Below, one piece after another: positions 8,512 to 16,044 of a DNA stretch of 60,411 bases. The stretch covers positions 1 to 60,411 of the forward strand of contig JAQYWC010000037.1 in assembly GCA_030145245.1 (NCBI GenBank). Reading direction: 5' to 3'. The stretch comes from Desulfobacterium sp. (GTDB taxonomy: Bacteria; Desulfobacterota; Desulfobacteria; Desulfobacterales; Desulfobacteraceae). Position 1 is the first letter of the stretch, and each line of letters opens with the position of its first letter. The notes beneath the pieces are model-generated. The model searched no databases. It had not been told where the DNA came from and was given only the letters and a program-made list of their open reading frames with translations. A program made the position numbers and the translations under genes.

Positions 8512-9792
8512 CTACATTCCCGGGAGCCACAGGGTGAGCGCCGGAATAAAGACGATGGCAAGCAGGGCCATAACCATGGTCAACAGGAACGGCATCACTG
8601 CCACGCTGAGTTTCTCAATGGACAGGTTGCTGATGCTGCAGCCCACAAAAAGGTTTACACCCACCGGCGGGGTCAAAAAGCCCATGGAAGAGGTTACGAT
8701 CATGACGATACCAAAATGGATCGGGTCCATGCCAAGGTGTTTTACCACGGGCAGGAGCAGGGGGGTCAGGATCAGAATGTTGGCAAGGGCATCCATAAAG
8801 GTTCCCATGACCAGCAGGAATACCAGGATGATGGGAAGCAATACATACCGGTTGTCTGAAATACTGGAAAGAATCTCAACCAGCTGATTCGGCAGGTTGT
8901 AGAACAACAGGATCTGTCCCAAAGCGGTGGCGGTGGCGACCACAAGGAAGATGGATGAGGTTGTCAGGGCTGTGCCCTTGAAAACCTGGGCGATTTTTTC
9001 AAGGCTGAGGGTCTTCAGGAAGAGCCCTTCCACGATGAGGGAGTAGATAACGGCGATGACGCCCGCTTCCGTGGGCGTGGTGAATCCGCCGTAAATGCCG
9101 CCCAGAACAATTAAAGGCACCATGAGGGCCGGCAGTGCCGCCTTAAGGGAGGTGAATATCTCGGAGAGAGGTGCCCTTTTACCTGTGCCGGTAAATCCGT
9201 ATTTTTTGGACAGAATATAACTGCACAGCATCAGGCAGAGGCCCACAAAGATACCTGGGATGACGCCTGCGATAAAAAGATCGCCAACCGACACACCGGC
9301 AGTGGTGCCGTAAATGATCAGGGGAACACTTGGGGGAATGATGACGCCCAGGCAGCCGGCTGCGGTATTTACCGCGGTTGAAAAGGATTTACTGTACCCC
9401 TCTTTTTCCATGGAGGGAACCATGATGCCGCCAACGGCTGCCACCGTGGCAGGTGCAGACCCTGAGAGGGCGCCGTAGAACATGCTGGTGAGTACGGAGA
9501 TATGCGCCATGCCGCCGGTAACGTGGCCGACAAGGGCCCGGGATACGGCGAGCAGCCGCTGGGCCATGCTTCCCTTCTGCATGATCTCACCTGCCATGAT
9601 GAAAAACGGAACAGCCATCAGGGGAAACACATCCAGGGAGGTTACCATCTTCTGGATTAAGAATTCATAGGGAAGCATGTCACTGAAGGTCATGCCCACG
9701 GTGACACTCAGGCCGATGGCGATACCGATGGGTACACTCAAGAGCAGGAATGCCGCAAGGGAAACAAAGGTTAGAATAATTGCCAGGTCCAT
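8512..9792 (-). CDS. dctM: TRAP transporter large membrane subunit (DctM)
   Basis: A 426-residue, very hydrophobic protein of normal DctM length, with about 12 membrane helices. Family signatures include FPLMAVPFFIMAGEIM near residue 55, the GALSGSAPATVAAVG loop and the helix-breaking PTEAGVIAVIYSL. In TRAP systems this subunit forms the sodium-driven elevator channel that accepts substrate from the periplasmic DctP. It follows dctQ by 15 bases in the same minus-strand operon and is followed by a hairpin terminator. The substrate cannot be read from this subunit. The neighbouring PLP enzyme and RidA point to an amino acid or aminosulfonate. Confidence 0.95.
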   Translation of the reverse strand: MDLAIILTFVSLAAFLLLSVPIGIAIGLSVTVGMTFSDMLPYEFLIQKMVTSLDVFPLMAVPFFIMAGEIMQKGSMAQRLLAVSRALVGHVTGGMAHISVLTSMFYGALSGSAPATVAAVGGIMVPSMEKEGYSKSFSTAVNTAAGCLGVIIPPSVPLIIYGTTAGVSVGDLFIAGVIPGIFVGLCLMLCSYILSKKYGFTGTGKRAPLSEIFTSLKAALPALMVPLIVLGGIYGGFTTPTEAGVIAVIYSLIVEGLFLKTLSLEKIAQVFKGTALTTSSIFLVVATATALGQILLFYNLPNQLVEILSSISDNRYVLLPIILVFLLVMGTFMDALANILILTPLLLPVVKHLGMDPIHFGIVMIVTSSMGFLTPPVGVNLFVGCSISNLSIEKLSVAVMPFLLTMVMALLAIVFIPALTLWLPGM

Positions 9793-9807
9793 TTGCTCGG
9801 ATACTCC

Positions 9808-10308
9808 TTAATTAAGATCGATTGTTGGCGGTTTGATTTTGCCTGTGATCAGGCCGTAAATTCGTTCCGCAGTTCTTAACGCCATCAGTCCCATTCCCAC
9901 CGGAACACTTAAAAAGACCCAGTACGCCTGGATTTCAAGGGCAGGGGTTTTCTGGCCGGTGGAGGATAAAAACATGACAAACTGGATGCCCCATACGGTG
10001 GCGCAGACGCAGAAGACAATGGTGCAGACATAGGCGGCAATGGTAATCGGTTTGGCAAATTTGCCCCCGGCCATGTTCCGGACAACCGTGACTTCCAGGT
10101 GACGGTTCATCTGGGAGGCGTAACTGCAACCTACATAAACAGCCCATATAAAAAGGTAGCGGGCAACCTCTTCGGACCAGTCAAGGGAGCTCTGGAGTAC
10201 ATACCTGTTAAATACTTGTATAACTGTAATGCCGGTCATCATTACCAGGGAAACCGAGGAAAAAATCTCCTCGGTTCGGTTGATGACGGATTTTATGGAT
10301 TGGGTCAT
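9808..10308 (-). CDS. dctQ: TRAP transporter small membrane subunit (DctQ)
   Basis: A 166-residue protein with four predicted membrane helices, the standard DctQ shape. It carries the typical WSEEVARYLFIWAVYVG motif after the second helix and a short polar C-terminus. It pairs with DctM in the inner membrane. The start is supported by CAGGAG shortly before the ATG. A strong GC hairpin separates it from dctP upstream, which probably lets the binding protein be made in excess over the membrane subunits. Confidence 0.93.
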   Translation of the reverse strand: MTQSIKSVINRTEEIFSSVSLVMMTGITVIQVFNRYVLQSSLDWSEEVARYLFIWAVYVGCSYASQMNRHLEVTVVRNMAGGKFAKPITIAAYVCTIVFCVCATVWGIQFVMFLSSTGQKTPALEIQAYWVFLSVPVGMGLMALRTAERIYGLITGKIKPPTIDLN

Positions 10309-10333
10309 GGGAAGTTCTCCTGGAGTAGGATTT

Positions 10334-10358
10334 GCCGGGCAGGTTGCGTCTGCCCGGC
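10334..10358 (-). promoter_or_regulatory. Intercistronic hairpin between dctP and dctQ
   Basis: GCCGGGCAG at 10334-10342 pairs perfectly with CTGCCCGGC at 10350-10358 around a 7-base loop. No T-run follows on the minus strand, so it is better read as an mRNA-stabilising or processing element at the 3' end of dctP than as a full terminator. Confidence 0.6.
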
Positions 10359-10376
10359 GTATTCAGATGGTCTATA

Positions 10377-11369
10377 TTACTCGGCCATGGTTGCCCTGGC
10401 ACGGTCAATCAGATCTTTACCGATGCGTTTCTCAAACTTTTTGTAAACGTCAGCAGTTGCTTCCGCCCATCGTTTTCGCTCTTCAGGGGAGAGAACTGTT
10501 ACGGAAACGCCCTTGTCTTTCAGTTTTGCCATGATCTCTTTTTCGCCGTCGCGGATAAGTTTTCTTTCGTAGAGCTTTACTTCGTCAAATGTCGTCAGGA
10601 CAAGTTCTCTCTGGACCGGGGTAAGGCCGTCCAGGAAGCGTTTGGAGATCATCACGAGATGGGGGCTGTAGAGGCTGTTGACAATGGTGACATTGTTGTT
10701 TACTTCCGGGAAGTTGTTGTGCCATGCAAGGTTGAGATCGATGTCGATGCCGTCTACGGTTTTCTGCTGAAGGGCGGTGTAGACCTCACCCCAGGAGATG
10801 GGAGTGGGGTTCATGCCCAGTTCCTTCAGGGTTGCAATATGGGCTTTGGAGGGGGTGGATCGAATTTTAAGACCCTTGGCATCTGCCAGGGTGGAGACGG
10901 TTTTTTTGTTGTTCCAGAGGTTCCGGAAACCGATTTCAATATAGCCAAGGCCAATGATGCCGCTTTTTTCAAGGGCTTTGGTGGCGTTCATGCCGATGGG
11001 ACCGTCGGTGATTTTATCGGCTGAAGGGTAATCGGGGAAGAGAAAGGGGAGGTCAAAAATCAGGAATTCATCGGAAAAGGGAGCCAGGTTGGGGGTGGCT
11101 GCTGATCCCATTTGAAGCATGTTAAACTGTAGGCCTTGTACAACACTGTCGAAGTTTCCGAATTTGGAGCTGTCGAAGATATCCACGCGAAATTCGCCGT
11201 TGCTCCGGGATTCGATAAGCTCTTTGAACTTTTCAAACGCTTGTCCCATGGGGTGCTGGGGGACGTTGGGGTGGGCTAATTTAATAACGATGGGGCCTGC
11301 AACTGCGTAAGTGGTGGCCATGAAGATTGCGATCATAAGTGCTGCAAAAAATGTTTTGAATCTGGTCAT
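10377..11369 (-). CDS. dctP: TRAP transporter substrate-binding protein (DctP)
   Basis: A 330-residue periplasmic binding protein. The signal peptide (residues 1-24) ends at VAGPIV; the mature part opens with the family pattern IKLAHPNVPQHPMGQAFEKF. It also has the IEIGFRNLWNNKKTV segment containing the arginine/asparagine usually used to hold a carboxylate, and SWGEVYTALQQKTVDGID. AAAGGAG precedes the ATG. It should capture a carboxylate-bearing substrate and deliver it to DctQM. Its position between a PLP lyase and dctQM suggests the ligand is the lyase's substrate (inference). Confidence 0.95.
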   Translation of the reverse strand: MTRFKTFFAALMIAIFMATTYAVAGPIVIKLAHPNVPQHPMGQAFEKFKELIESRSNGEFRVDIFDSSKFGNFDSVVQGLQFNMLQMGSAATPNLAPFSDEFLIFDLPFLFPDYPSADKITDGPIGMNATKALEKSGIIGLGYIEIGFRNLWNNKKTVSTLADAKGLKIRSTPSKAHIATLKELGMNPTPISWGEVYTALQQKTVDGIDIDLNLAWHNNFPEVNNNVTIVNSLYSPHLVMISKRFLDGLTPVQRELVLTTFDEVKLYERKLIRDGEKEIMAKLKDKGVSVTVLSPEERKRWAEATADVYKKFEKRIGKDLIDRARATMAE

Positions 11370-11391
11370 CAGTTACTCCTTTGATATTAAT

Positions 11392-11486
11392 GATCCCGGA
11401 GCCTCACCTTTGGCTCCCGGGTGTTACTCCCATACAACAATCTGAGAGTAACGGGGGCCGCACCGACCCCGGGGGGGCGGTGCGAA
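11392..11486 (-). other. Three consecutive hairpins between the PLP-enzyme gene and dctP
   Basis: The 128-bp gap holds three inverted repeats in a row: CCCGGAGCC/GGCTCCCGGG (11395-11421, one bulge), GTTACTC/GAGTAAC (11423-11452) and GCACCG/CGGTGC (about 11461-11485). None has a clear T-run on the minus strand. They may attenuate or protect the transcript between the enzyme and transporter parts of the operon. Confidence 0.45.
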
Positions 11487-11497
11487 ATTCTTCCCTG

Positions 11498-12496
11498 TTA
11501 CCTGAAGGTATCAAGGTATGCATAAAGGGCTGGGGAGCCACCGGTATGAAGGAACAGGACGTTTGATCCTTCTTCAAAGTGCCCTTTTCTAACAAGGTCG
11601 ACAAGGCCGGCCATGGCCTTTCCGGAATAAACCGGGTCAAGGAGGATGCTTTCGGTGCTGGCCAGCAGTTTTACCGCTTCTACCATGCTTTCGGTGGGAA
11701 GGGAATAGCCGGGGCCGACATAACCGTCAAAACAGGTGATGGCTTCAGCCGGGATGGCTTCCTTCACGCCAACGTGGGCAGCGGTTTCAGTGGCAAGCTT
11801 GTGAACGAGGGCTTCCTGGACATCCTTGGTGCGGCTGACGTTGATGCCGGAGACGGGGATACCGGAGTTGGTGCCCACCATGCCGACGACCATACCTGCA
11901 TGGGTGCCGGCACTGCCGCTGGGAACAACCATGTGATCGATGTTGAGTTTCATCTCGAAAAGCTGCTGCTGAAGCTCCTGGGCACATGCCACATATCCGG
12001 TGGCGCCGATGGTGTTGGATGCACCGCCAGGGATGATGTAGGGATTTTTTCCCTCAGCTTTGAGTTTCTCTGCAAGTTTCTCCATTTCGCCCATCATGTC
12101 GGAGCCGCCGGCTGCAACGGCGACGCTTTTTACACCCATCATCTGGAACAGGAAGTTGTTGCCGGACGCCTCTTCCTTATAGCTTCCCTTTACACGCTCT
12201 TCCAGGATCAGGTGGCAGTCCATTCCCTCTTTTACAGCCCAGGAGAGGGTCAGACGGCAGTGGTTGGACTGAACTGCGCCGCAGGTGATGATGGTGTCAG
12301 CGCCTTTTTCAAGGGCATCTGCAATACAGAAATCAAGTTTTCGGGTCTTGTTTCCGCCGGCGCAACCGGGAAGCAGGTCGTCACGTTTGATATAAAGGTT
12401 GACTTTTCCACCCAATGCTTTGGAAAATGCGGGCATTGCTTCGATGGGGGTGGAACCCTGGAGATAACCTCTTCTGGGGAATTTTGAAAGATTCAT
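11498..12496 (-). CDS. PLP-dependent D-cysteine desulfhydrase / L-cysteate sulfo-lyase family enzyme
   Basis: A 332-residue fold-type II PLP enzyme of the DcyD/CuyA/ACC-deaminase group. The PLP lysine is K50 in AGGNKTRKL. The substrate-carboxylate loop is TCGAVQSNHCR, and phosphate-binding and C-terminal segments PSGSAGTHAG and FLHTGGSPALYAY are present. The family catalyses beta-elimination: D-cysteine to pyruvate, ammonia and sulfide (DcyD), or L-cysteate to pyruvate, ammonia and sulfite (CuyA). Both release 2-aminoacrylate, the substrate of the RidA encoded just upstream. The TRAP transporter downstream would supply the substrate. Sequence reading alone cannot choose between D-cysteine and L-cysteate. 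In a sulfate reducer, sulfite release would feed dissimilatory sulfite reductase directly, so the sulfonate option is attractive. ACC deaminase is less likely given the RidA pairing. Confidence 0.85.
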   Translation of the reverse strand: MNLSKFPRRGYLQGSTPIEAMPAFSKALGGKVNLYIKRDDLLPGCAGGNKTRKLDFCIADALEKGADTIITCGAVQSNHCRLTLSWAVKEGMDCHLILEERVKGSYKEEASGNNFLFQMMGVKSVAVAAGGSDMMGEMEKLAEKLKAEGKNPYIIPGGASNTIGATGYVACAQELQQQLFEMKLNIDHMVVPSGSAGTHAGMVVGMVGTNSGIPVSGINVSRTKDVQEALVHKLATETAAHVGVKEAIPAEAITCFDGYVGPGYSLPTESMVEAVKLLASTESILLDPVYSGKAMAGLVDLVRKGHFEEGSNVLFLHTGGSPALYAYLDTFR

Positions 12497-12532
12497 GGTC
12501 GTGGTAGTCCTTTTTTGTATTGTATCTGTTTT

Positions 12533-12931
12533 TTATTTTGTAAGAATGATAGCTTCTACTTCGATATCCGCACCCAGGGGAAGGGCTGCCACTTGGAAGG
12601 CACTTCGCGCGGGGTAGGGGGCCTTGAAGTACTCTGCGTATACTTCATTTACCGCCTGAAAATCCTTGATGTCAGCGAGAAGAACTGTGGTTTTGACCAC
12701 ATCTTCAAGTGTTGCGCCAGCCTCTTGGGCGATTGCCTGGAGGTTCTTGAATACCTGGTGGGCGCGAACGGCGATGGGGCCTTCGGGCATCTTTCCGGTT
12801 TCAGGATCGATGGGCAACTGACCCGAAGAGAATACAAGGTTGCCCGCCATAATGGCCTGCGAGTATGGTCCTACGGCGCCGGGCGCCTTGTCAGTGGAGA
12901 GTACTTTTTTTTCCATTGTCGCTTCAGACAT
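12533..12931 (-). CDS. ridA: RidA family enamine/imine deaminase
   Basis: A RidA (YjgF/YER057c/UK114) protein of about 132 residues. It has the characteristic N-terminal PGAVGPYSQA, SGQLPIDPETG and C-terminal PYPARSAFQVAALPLGADIEVEAI; the arginine in PARSAFQV is the catalytic carboxylate-binding residue. The start at 12931 is preferred because AAGGAA lies at good spacing; an ATG at 12952 is also in frame. RidA hydrolyses reactive 2-aminoacrylate/imines to keto acids and ammonia, protecting PLP enzymes. It is the first gene of the minus-strand operon and sits 36 bases before the PLP lyase that would generate such an intermediate. Confidence 0.93.
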   Translation of the reverse strand: MSEATMEKKVLSTDKAPGAVGPYSQAIMAGNLVFSSGQLPIDPETGKMPEGPIAVRAHQVFKNLQAIAQEAGATLEDVVKTTVLLADIKDFQAVNEVYAEYFKAPYPARSAFQVAALPLGADIEVEAIILTK

Positions 12932-13015
12932 TGTTTTTTCCTTTTCGTTCATTTTTATTCATTCCGGTTGCTGCTGTTCTTAATATCTGTCAGCAAGGCG
13001 GGGGAGTAAGTGTCG

Positions 13016-13027
13016 AATGTCGACATT
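13016..13027. promoter_or_regulatory. Operator palindrome 1 (AATGTCGACATT)
   Basis: A perfect 12-bp palindrome within a 15-bp block GAATGTCGACATTTG that recurs at 13114-13128. It is about 85 bases upstream of the ridA start. GT..AC palindromes of this size are typical of GntR/FCD regulators, one of which ends the downstream operon. Confidence 0.6.
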
Positions 13028-13114
13028 TGTGACTCGCCACAGCTATATTTCGAACAGCTGGCAGGAACCTGCGGTTCCCCATTTAGTCAACAAACTTTCT
13101 TGTAGAAATGTAAG

Positions 13115-13126
13115 AATGTCGACATT
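13115..13126. promoter_or_regulatory. Operator palindrome 2 (AATGTCGACATT)
   Basis: A second exact copy of the 12-bp palindrome, centred 99 bp from the first (between nine and ten helical turns). This spacing would allow looping or cooperative binding by a dimeric regulator. Confidence 0.6.
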
Positions 13127-13288
13127 TGCTGCATTTAACCCCAATGATTGGTGGATGTCAATAAAAAAAAATAAAATGTCGAGAACATCGTTTCACCGGC
13201 TATGTTGATGGCATCGTCATTTGTAAAGCGAGTCTGTCCGGCAGTCAAAAAGGCCGGGACGTGGCAACAGAATTTCGAAAATCATCGA

Positions 13289-13302
13289 TTGACATTTGTC
13301 AA
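13289..13302. promoter_or_regulatory. Inverted repeat TTGACA-TT-TGTCAA upstream of the exporter
   Basis: Perfect 6-bp arms sharing GACATTTG with the two palindromes nearer ridA. It is about 75 bases upstream of the LysE-type gene and overlaps a -35-like TTGACA. It may be a third, weaker site for the same regulator. Confidence 0.4.
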
Positions 13303-13374
13303 AAGGAAGCGTAGTAGATGACAGTTTTTAAAAGAGAGAGTTTTGTTTGTTTGATTTATCCTTGAGGAACCGCC

Positions 13375-13986
13375 ATGAATAACTATGTTCTCTATCTCAT
13401 CATCGCGTCCGTCACCATTGCCAGCCCGGGTCCCGGGGTGTTGCTGACCGTTTCCAATTCCCTGCGTCACGGTTTTTCCGGTGCCATCCGAAGCATTCTG
13501 GGGGTGGCTGCCGGCATCTTGATCGTCGCTGTGGTTTCCGCAACGGGCCTGGGGCTGATGCTTGCCGCCTCCGCCATGGCCTTTTCAGTCATCAAGTATA
13601 TTGGTGCGGCCTATCTTGTTTGGCTCGGCATCAAGTTATGGCGGTCTCCAGCAGGGGTTCTTGGGCCGGATATGCCTGAAAACGAAAGCCGGGGCGGCCG
13701 TTTTGTGGAAGGAATTTCAATCACGCTTTTAAATCCCAAGGCGATCTTCTTCTTTATGTCCCTCTTTCCACAGTTTATCGATCATTCCGCGGCGTATGCA
13801 GGCCAGTTTGCACTGCTTTCGCTCTCCTACTGCGTGCTCGTGGTCATCATCCACAGCGTCTATGCCCTGGGAGCAAAATCGATCCGGGGCTGGGTGGCCA
13901 CCCCCCGTGGGAACAGTATCGTCAAAAAAGTGGCCGGAGGCGCGTTTATGGCATTTGGCGCTGCGCTGGCCACATCCGGGAGATAG
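13375..13986 (+). CDS. LysE/RhtB-family amino-acid exporter
   Basis: A 203-residue inner-membrane protein with six predicted helices and the LysE-superfamily N-terminal signature SVTIASPGPGVLLTVSNSLRHG. It also has SATGLGLML, KYIGAAYLVWLGIKLWRS and the conserved ITLLNPKAIFFFMSLFPQF. Family members export amino acids or related small molecules. TTGAGGA precedes the ATG. It is divergent from the ridA/PLP-lyase/TRAP operon and shares an operator-like element with it, so export of an excess amino acid or by-product of that pathway is plausible but unproven. Confidence 0.9.
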   Translation: MNNYVLYLIIASVTIASPGPGVLLTVSNSLRHGFSGAIRSILGVAAGILIVAVVSATGLGLMLAASAMAFSVIKYIGAAYLVWLGIKLWRSPAGVLGPDMPENESRGGRFVEGISITLLNPKAIFFFMSLFPQFIDHSAAYAGQFALLSLSYCVLVVIIHSVYALGAKSIRGWVATPRGNSIVKKVAGGAFMAFGAALATSGR

Positions 13987-14292
13987 CTCCAGCCTTTCAG
14001 GGTGCTCCTGTCAAACAGATAGATAAAAAACAATCGTCCTAAAAAAACTTTTCGGAGTACTCCGGGAGAATTTCCCATGGTTGACGATTTGACCTGTTGT
14101 ACCTTTTGTCTTTATAACGTTGACATATTTCGCGCTTTTTTGTAGTGCATTATCTTAAGGCGCGCTCAAATCATCTTCCGTTGTTGCCTTAGCAGTCCTT
14201 GCGATCTTTTCTCATATATGGGCCATTGATCCGGTCCGGCCTGGATTGGGCTTGAATCTGTATTGCTGTTAACAATTTGGAATGGAGGGAGT
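13987..14292 (+). promoter_or_regulatory. Promoter region of the Dpp-type ABC operon
   Basis: A 306-bp gap without a gene. It contains a perfect 12-bp palindrome CGGAGTACTCCG (14053-14064), then a sigma-70-like TTGACC (14089-14094) with TATAAC (14113-14118) at 18-bp spacing. A further TTGACA at 14120 lacks a good -10. The palindrome just upstream of the -35 could be an activator or repressor site. Confidence 0.4.
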
Positions 14293-16026
14293 ATGAAAAA
14301 GAGTGCTTTTCTTCTTTGTTTTTGTCTTCTGATCACTGTCGCCGACGTATCTGCCAAGGGTACGGATACCTTTGTAAAAGCGACATACGGTACGGTAAGA
14401 ACCCTTGATCCGGCATGTGCCTACGACACCACAAGCGGCATGAGGCTTTATAACCTCTATGACAGGCTGGTGGCTTTTGACGGAGGCTCTACCCAGGATT
14501 TCATCCCGGAACTGGCCGTGGACGTTCCCACCGTTGCAAACGGCGGTATCTCCGGGGACGGAAAGACCTACCGGTTTAAAATTCGCAAAGGCGTCAGGTT
14601 CCATGACGGTTCCATCCTGACCCCTGAAGATGTGGAGTACTCCTTTGAGCGCGGCATGATCTGCGATCAGGCGGGCGGCCCCCAGTGGATGATTCTTGAA
14701 GCCCTGACCGGACAAGGAGCAACCAGGGATGGTGAGAATAAGATCATTCCCGGCGTATTTGAAAAGATCGTCAAGGCGGTTGAGGTTGAAGGTGGTGAGG
14801 TGGTTTTCAGGCTTCACGCAGCTTATCCTCCCCTGATGGCTATTCTCCAGTACGTAAGTTCTTCGGTTATCAATAAGAAATGGGCCATAGCCACCGGATG
14901 CTGGGATGGAAAGATCGAAAATGCCGCAAAATATAACAACCCGGATTTTAACACCGAGCCCCTGCATAAAACAGAGAACGGAACCGGTCCCTATGTGATG
15001 AAAGAGTGGGTTCCCTCCAACCAGTTTGTTTTCGAACGTTTTGACGGGTACTGGGAAAAGAAACCCGCCATCAGGACCGCAATCGTCAAGTATGTTCCCG
15101 AGTGGACCACCCGGAAGCTGATGCTCCGGAACGGCGATGCGGACCAGGTGGACCTGGATGCAACCTACCTTCCTGAAGTTGAAACCATGAAGGATGTGAC
15201 CATTCACAGATTTCCCCTGCTCGATTACTCTGCTGCGATCTTCTGCCAGAACATCAACCCGGCCGGAAACCCCGATATCGGCAGCGGAAAACTTGACGGC
15301 AACGGGATTCCGCCGGACTTCTTCTCTGACATTCACGTGAGAAGAGCCTTTTCCCATTCCATCAACTGGACGGCCATGAAGGCGGATGTGGGCAACAACC
15401 TGATCGAGCTTCCCGGATCTCCCAACTGCATCGGGCTTCCTTACTACAAGGAGGTCCCCCTCCACGAATACAGTCAGGAAAAAGCGGCTGCCGAGATGAA
15501 AAAAGCCTGGGCCGGTAAAGTGTGGGATAAAGGGTTCAAGATGACCATCACCCATAATACGGGCAATGCCCTCCGGGAGGCTGCGGCCCAGATGATGGCG
15601 GAGAACATCATGGAACTGAACCCCAAATTCCAAATCGAAGTGAGAAACGTGGACTGGAAGGATTACACCGTTAAATATCGCCAGTTCTCCTATCCCATGT
15701 TCATCATCGGATGGGGAGCGGATTTTCCGGATCCCCACAATTTCCTTTACACCTTTATGCACTCCAACGGTGTTTACGGAAAATATGCGGGCTTCAGGGA
15801 TGAAGAGGTGGACCGCCTGTGTAATGCGGGAATCAAGAATGTAGACCCCGCCAAACGAAGGGAGATTTACTCAAAACTCCAGGACAGGTGGCATGAACTG
15901 GCGGTGGGGAACACGGTTTATCAGAAAATCGGACTGAAAACCTACCGTTCAAACGTGAAAGGGTTTGTTCCCAACCCCATGTTCGACATGTCCCATGAGT
16001 ATCTGAAGAACCTGTATATGGAATAG
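14293..16026 (+). CDS. ABC transporter substrate-binding protein, family 5 (peptide type)
   Basis: A 577-residue periplasmic binding protein of the DppA/OppA (SBP family 5) type. The ATG at 14293 is preceded by GGAGGGAG. A signal peptide (residues 1-22) ends at ADVSAKG. Family motifs include GKTYRFKIRKGVRFHDGS, ILTPEDVEYSFERG, GTGPYVMKEW and the C-terminal DPHNFLYTFMHS region. It is somewhat longer than typical DppA (about 510). It begins a five-gene operon with two permeases and two ATPases, a complete dipeptide/oligopeptide-type importer. The ligand could be a peptide, nickel complex or another organic compound. Confidence 0.93.
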   Translation: MKKSAFLLCFCLLITVADVSAKGTDTFVKATYGTVRTLDPACAYDTTSGMRLYNLYDRLVAFDGGSTQDFIPELAVDVPTVANGGISGDGKTYRFKIRKGVRFHDGSILTPEDVEYSFERGMICDQAGGPQWMILEALTGQGATRDGENKIIPGVFEKIVKAVEVEGGEVVFRLHAAYPPLMAILQYVSSSVINKKWAIATGCWDGKIENAAKYNNPDFNTEPLHKTENGTGPYVMKEWVPSNQFVFERFDGYWEKKPAIRTAIVKYVPEWTTRKLMLRNGDADQVDLDATYLPEVETMKDVTIHRFPLLDYSAAIFCQNINPAGNPDIGSGKLDGNGIPPDFFSDIHVRRAFSHSINWTAMKADVGNNLIELPGSPNCIGLPYYKEVPLHEYSQEKAAAEMKKAWAGKVWDKGFKMTITHNTGNALREAAAQMMAENIMELNPKFQIEVRNVDWKDYTVKYRQFSYPMFIIGWGADFPDPHNFLYTFMHSNGVYGKYAGFRDEEVDRLCNAGIKNVDPAKRREIYSKLQDRWHELAVGNTVYQKIGLKTYRSNVKGFVPNPMFDMSHEYLKNLYME

Positions 16027-16044
16027 GAAAAGAGGGGTGGGGCT

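Larger units (their letters stand above)
12932..13374. other. Divergent ridA/lysE-type regulatory region
   Basis: This 443-bp gap has no convincing gene. It holds two exact copies of the palindrome AATGTCGACATT (13016-13027 and 13115-13126), a partial half-site with AATGTC at about 13175-13180, and the related inverted repeat TTGACA-TT-TGTCAA at 13289-13302 before the exporter gene. A short plus-strand reading frame across 13017-13208 looks like chance. Confidence 0.6.

Noticed and set aside
8089-8859. 256-codon plus-strand frame over dctM and the 414-aa gene
   Set aside because: Crosses the bidirectional terminator and two real genes; composition typical of an antisense frame.
13017-13208. 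63-codon plus-strand frame between ridA and the exporter
   Set aside because: Lies across the two operator palindromes, lacks a ribosome site and shows no coding pattern.
14269-15762. 497-codon minus-strand frame opposite the ABC binding-protein gene
   Set aside because: Antisense shadow of a strong coding gene; no family motifs or ribosome site.
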